The notes below the pieces were generated by a model. The model did not search any database. It had not been told where the DNA came from and saw only the letters and a program-made list of their open reading frames with translations. From an uncultured Ruminococcus sp. (GTDB lineage Bacteria > Bacillota > Clostridia > Oscillospirales > Acutalibacteraceae), in assembly GCA_902766585.1 (NCBI GenBank), contig CACXDV010000271.1, forward strand, positions 1-7,175: DNA of 7,175 nucleotides, given 5' to 3'. A program made the position numbers and the translations under genes. Shown here one piece after another: positions 6,712 through 7,175 of the stretch (position 1 is its first letter; each line of letters opens with the position of its first letter).

Positions 6712-7175
6712 ATGAAATTATTGGAGCTTAATAACGTGACAAAAAGATACGGGAGCCTTTACGCTCTTGATAAGGTCAGCCTGAGCATAGACAAGGGCGA
6801 ATGGATAGCGATCATGGGGCCTTCCGGTTCGGGTAAAAGTACCATGATGAATATTATAAGCTGTATGGATAAGCCGACAGAGGGACAGGTTCTTTTTGAC
6901 GGCAAGGATATAACAAAGTACAGCAGAAGAAAGCTTACGGAATTTCACAGAGATAAAATAGGACTTGTTTTTCAGCAGTTTCATCTTATCAATTATCTTA
7001 ATGCTGTGGAAAATGTCATGGTAGCTCAGTATTACCACAGTATGCCGGACGAAAAGGAGGCGCTTGAAGCTCTGGAAAGAGTTGGTCTCAAGGACAGGGC
7101 AAAGCATTTGCCGAGTCAGCTTTCAGGCGGTGAACAGCAGAGGGTTTGTATTGCAAGAGCGCTTATCAATTCACC
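6712..7175 (+). CDS. ABC transporter ATP-binding protein, MacB/LolD type, N-terminal part
   Basis: The ATG at 6712 follows AAGGAGG (6698-6704) by seven bases, and 154 complete codons are read before the right edge cuts the gene. It supplies ATP hydrolysis for the two permeases upstream. Visible motifs are the A-loop Tyr13 (KRYG), Walker A GPSGSGKST (36-44), the Q-loop in LVFQQFHL (85-92, Gln88) and the signature LSGGEQQRV (137-145). Walker B and the switch His lie beyond the window, so an intact enzyme is assumed, not seen. The segment FQQFHLINYLNAVENV is typical of the MacB/LolD/FtsE-like branch that pairs with single-span-plus-three permeases, which agrees with the neighbours. In known clusters of this type, thioredoxin-like genes follow the ATPase. 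Confidence 0.95.
   Translation, partial: MKLLELNNVTKRYGSLYALDKVSLSIDKGEWIAIMGPSGSGKSTMMNIISCMDKPTEGQVLFDGKDITKYSRRKLTEFHRDKIGLVFQQFHLINYLNAVENVMVAQYYHSMPDEKEALEALERVGLKDRAKHLPSQLSGGEQQRVCIARALINS

Noticed and set aside
6718..7107. 129-codon minus-strand frame at the right edge
   Set aside because: It is opposite the ATPase gene, whose Walker A and signature motifs are unmistakable; the minus frame is a shadow.
1..7175. CRISPR arrays, tRNA or rRNA genes, insertion sequences, attachment sites
   Set aside because: No repeated array, cloverleaf, transposase or flanking duplication was seen on either strand; the window reads as an ordinary operon with its control region.

Overview
The window carries most of a bacterial iron-uptake operon of the FTR1/P19 (FetMP-type) class on the plus strand, plus the 5' end of an unrelated or loosely related lipoprotein gene on the minus strand. 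The likely host is a low-to-middle GC Gram-positive anaerobe of the Clostridia, perhaps a Ruminococcus-like member of the Oscillospiraceae. The reasons are strong purine-rich ribosome binding sites before almost every gene, a P19 protein made as a lipoprotein rather than as a free periplasmic protein, and a second Lys-rich signal peptide with a lipobox. The genus is a guess from style, not from a marker gene.

Layout. Positions 1-244 (minus strand) hold the first 81 codons of a secreted lipoprotein that runs off the left edge. Positions 245-569 are a divergent control region. It contains a minus-strand promoter (294-321), a consensus plus-strand promoter with an extended -10 (350-378), a 20-bp near-perfect palindrome over the predicted plus-strand start point (382-401), and a leader of about 185 nt. 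The plus-strand genes then follow: FTR1-type iron permease (570-1958), P19/Tp34 metal-binding lipoprotein (2063-2710), FtrD-like/DUF2318 membrane protein with a Cys-rich extracellular tail (2847-4160), two MacB/FtsX-type ABC permeases (4184-5476 and 5491-6696), and the first 154 codons of their ATPase (6712 to the right edge). The last four genes are packed with gaps of 14-23 nt. The first three are separated by about 100-140 nt, and both of these gaps contain hairpins.

How the parts may work together. P19 binds iron outside the membrane and FTR1, with its two REGxE motifs, carries it through. The FtrD-like protein has eight predicted membrane spans and an extracellular CxxC...CxxC...C domain, so it could handle electrons or metal on the outer face. 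The MacB-like ABC unit is a constant companion of FTR1/P19 in several bacteria, but its substrate is not settled. In the known clusters (for example the Campylobacter p19 locus and fetMP-fetABCDEF) thioredoxin-like genes come next, which would lie beyond this window. The operator suggests control by a metal-responsive repressor, most likely of the DtxR/IdeR class.

The gene set is a recognised system, not a new one. The parts most worth following are the promoter-operator, the intergenic hairpin behind P19, the unexplained role of the ABC unit, and the Gram-positive adaptation of the pathway.
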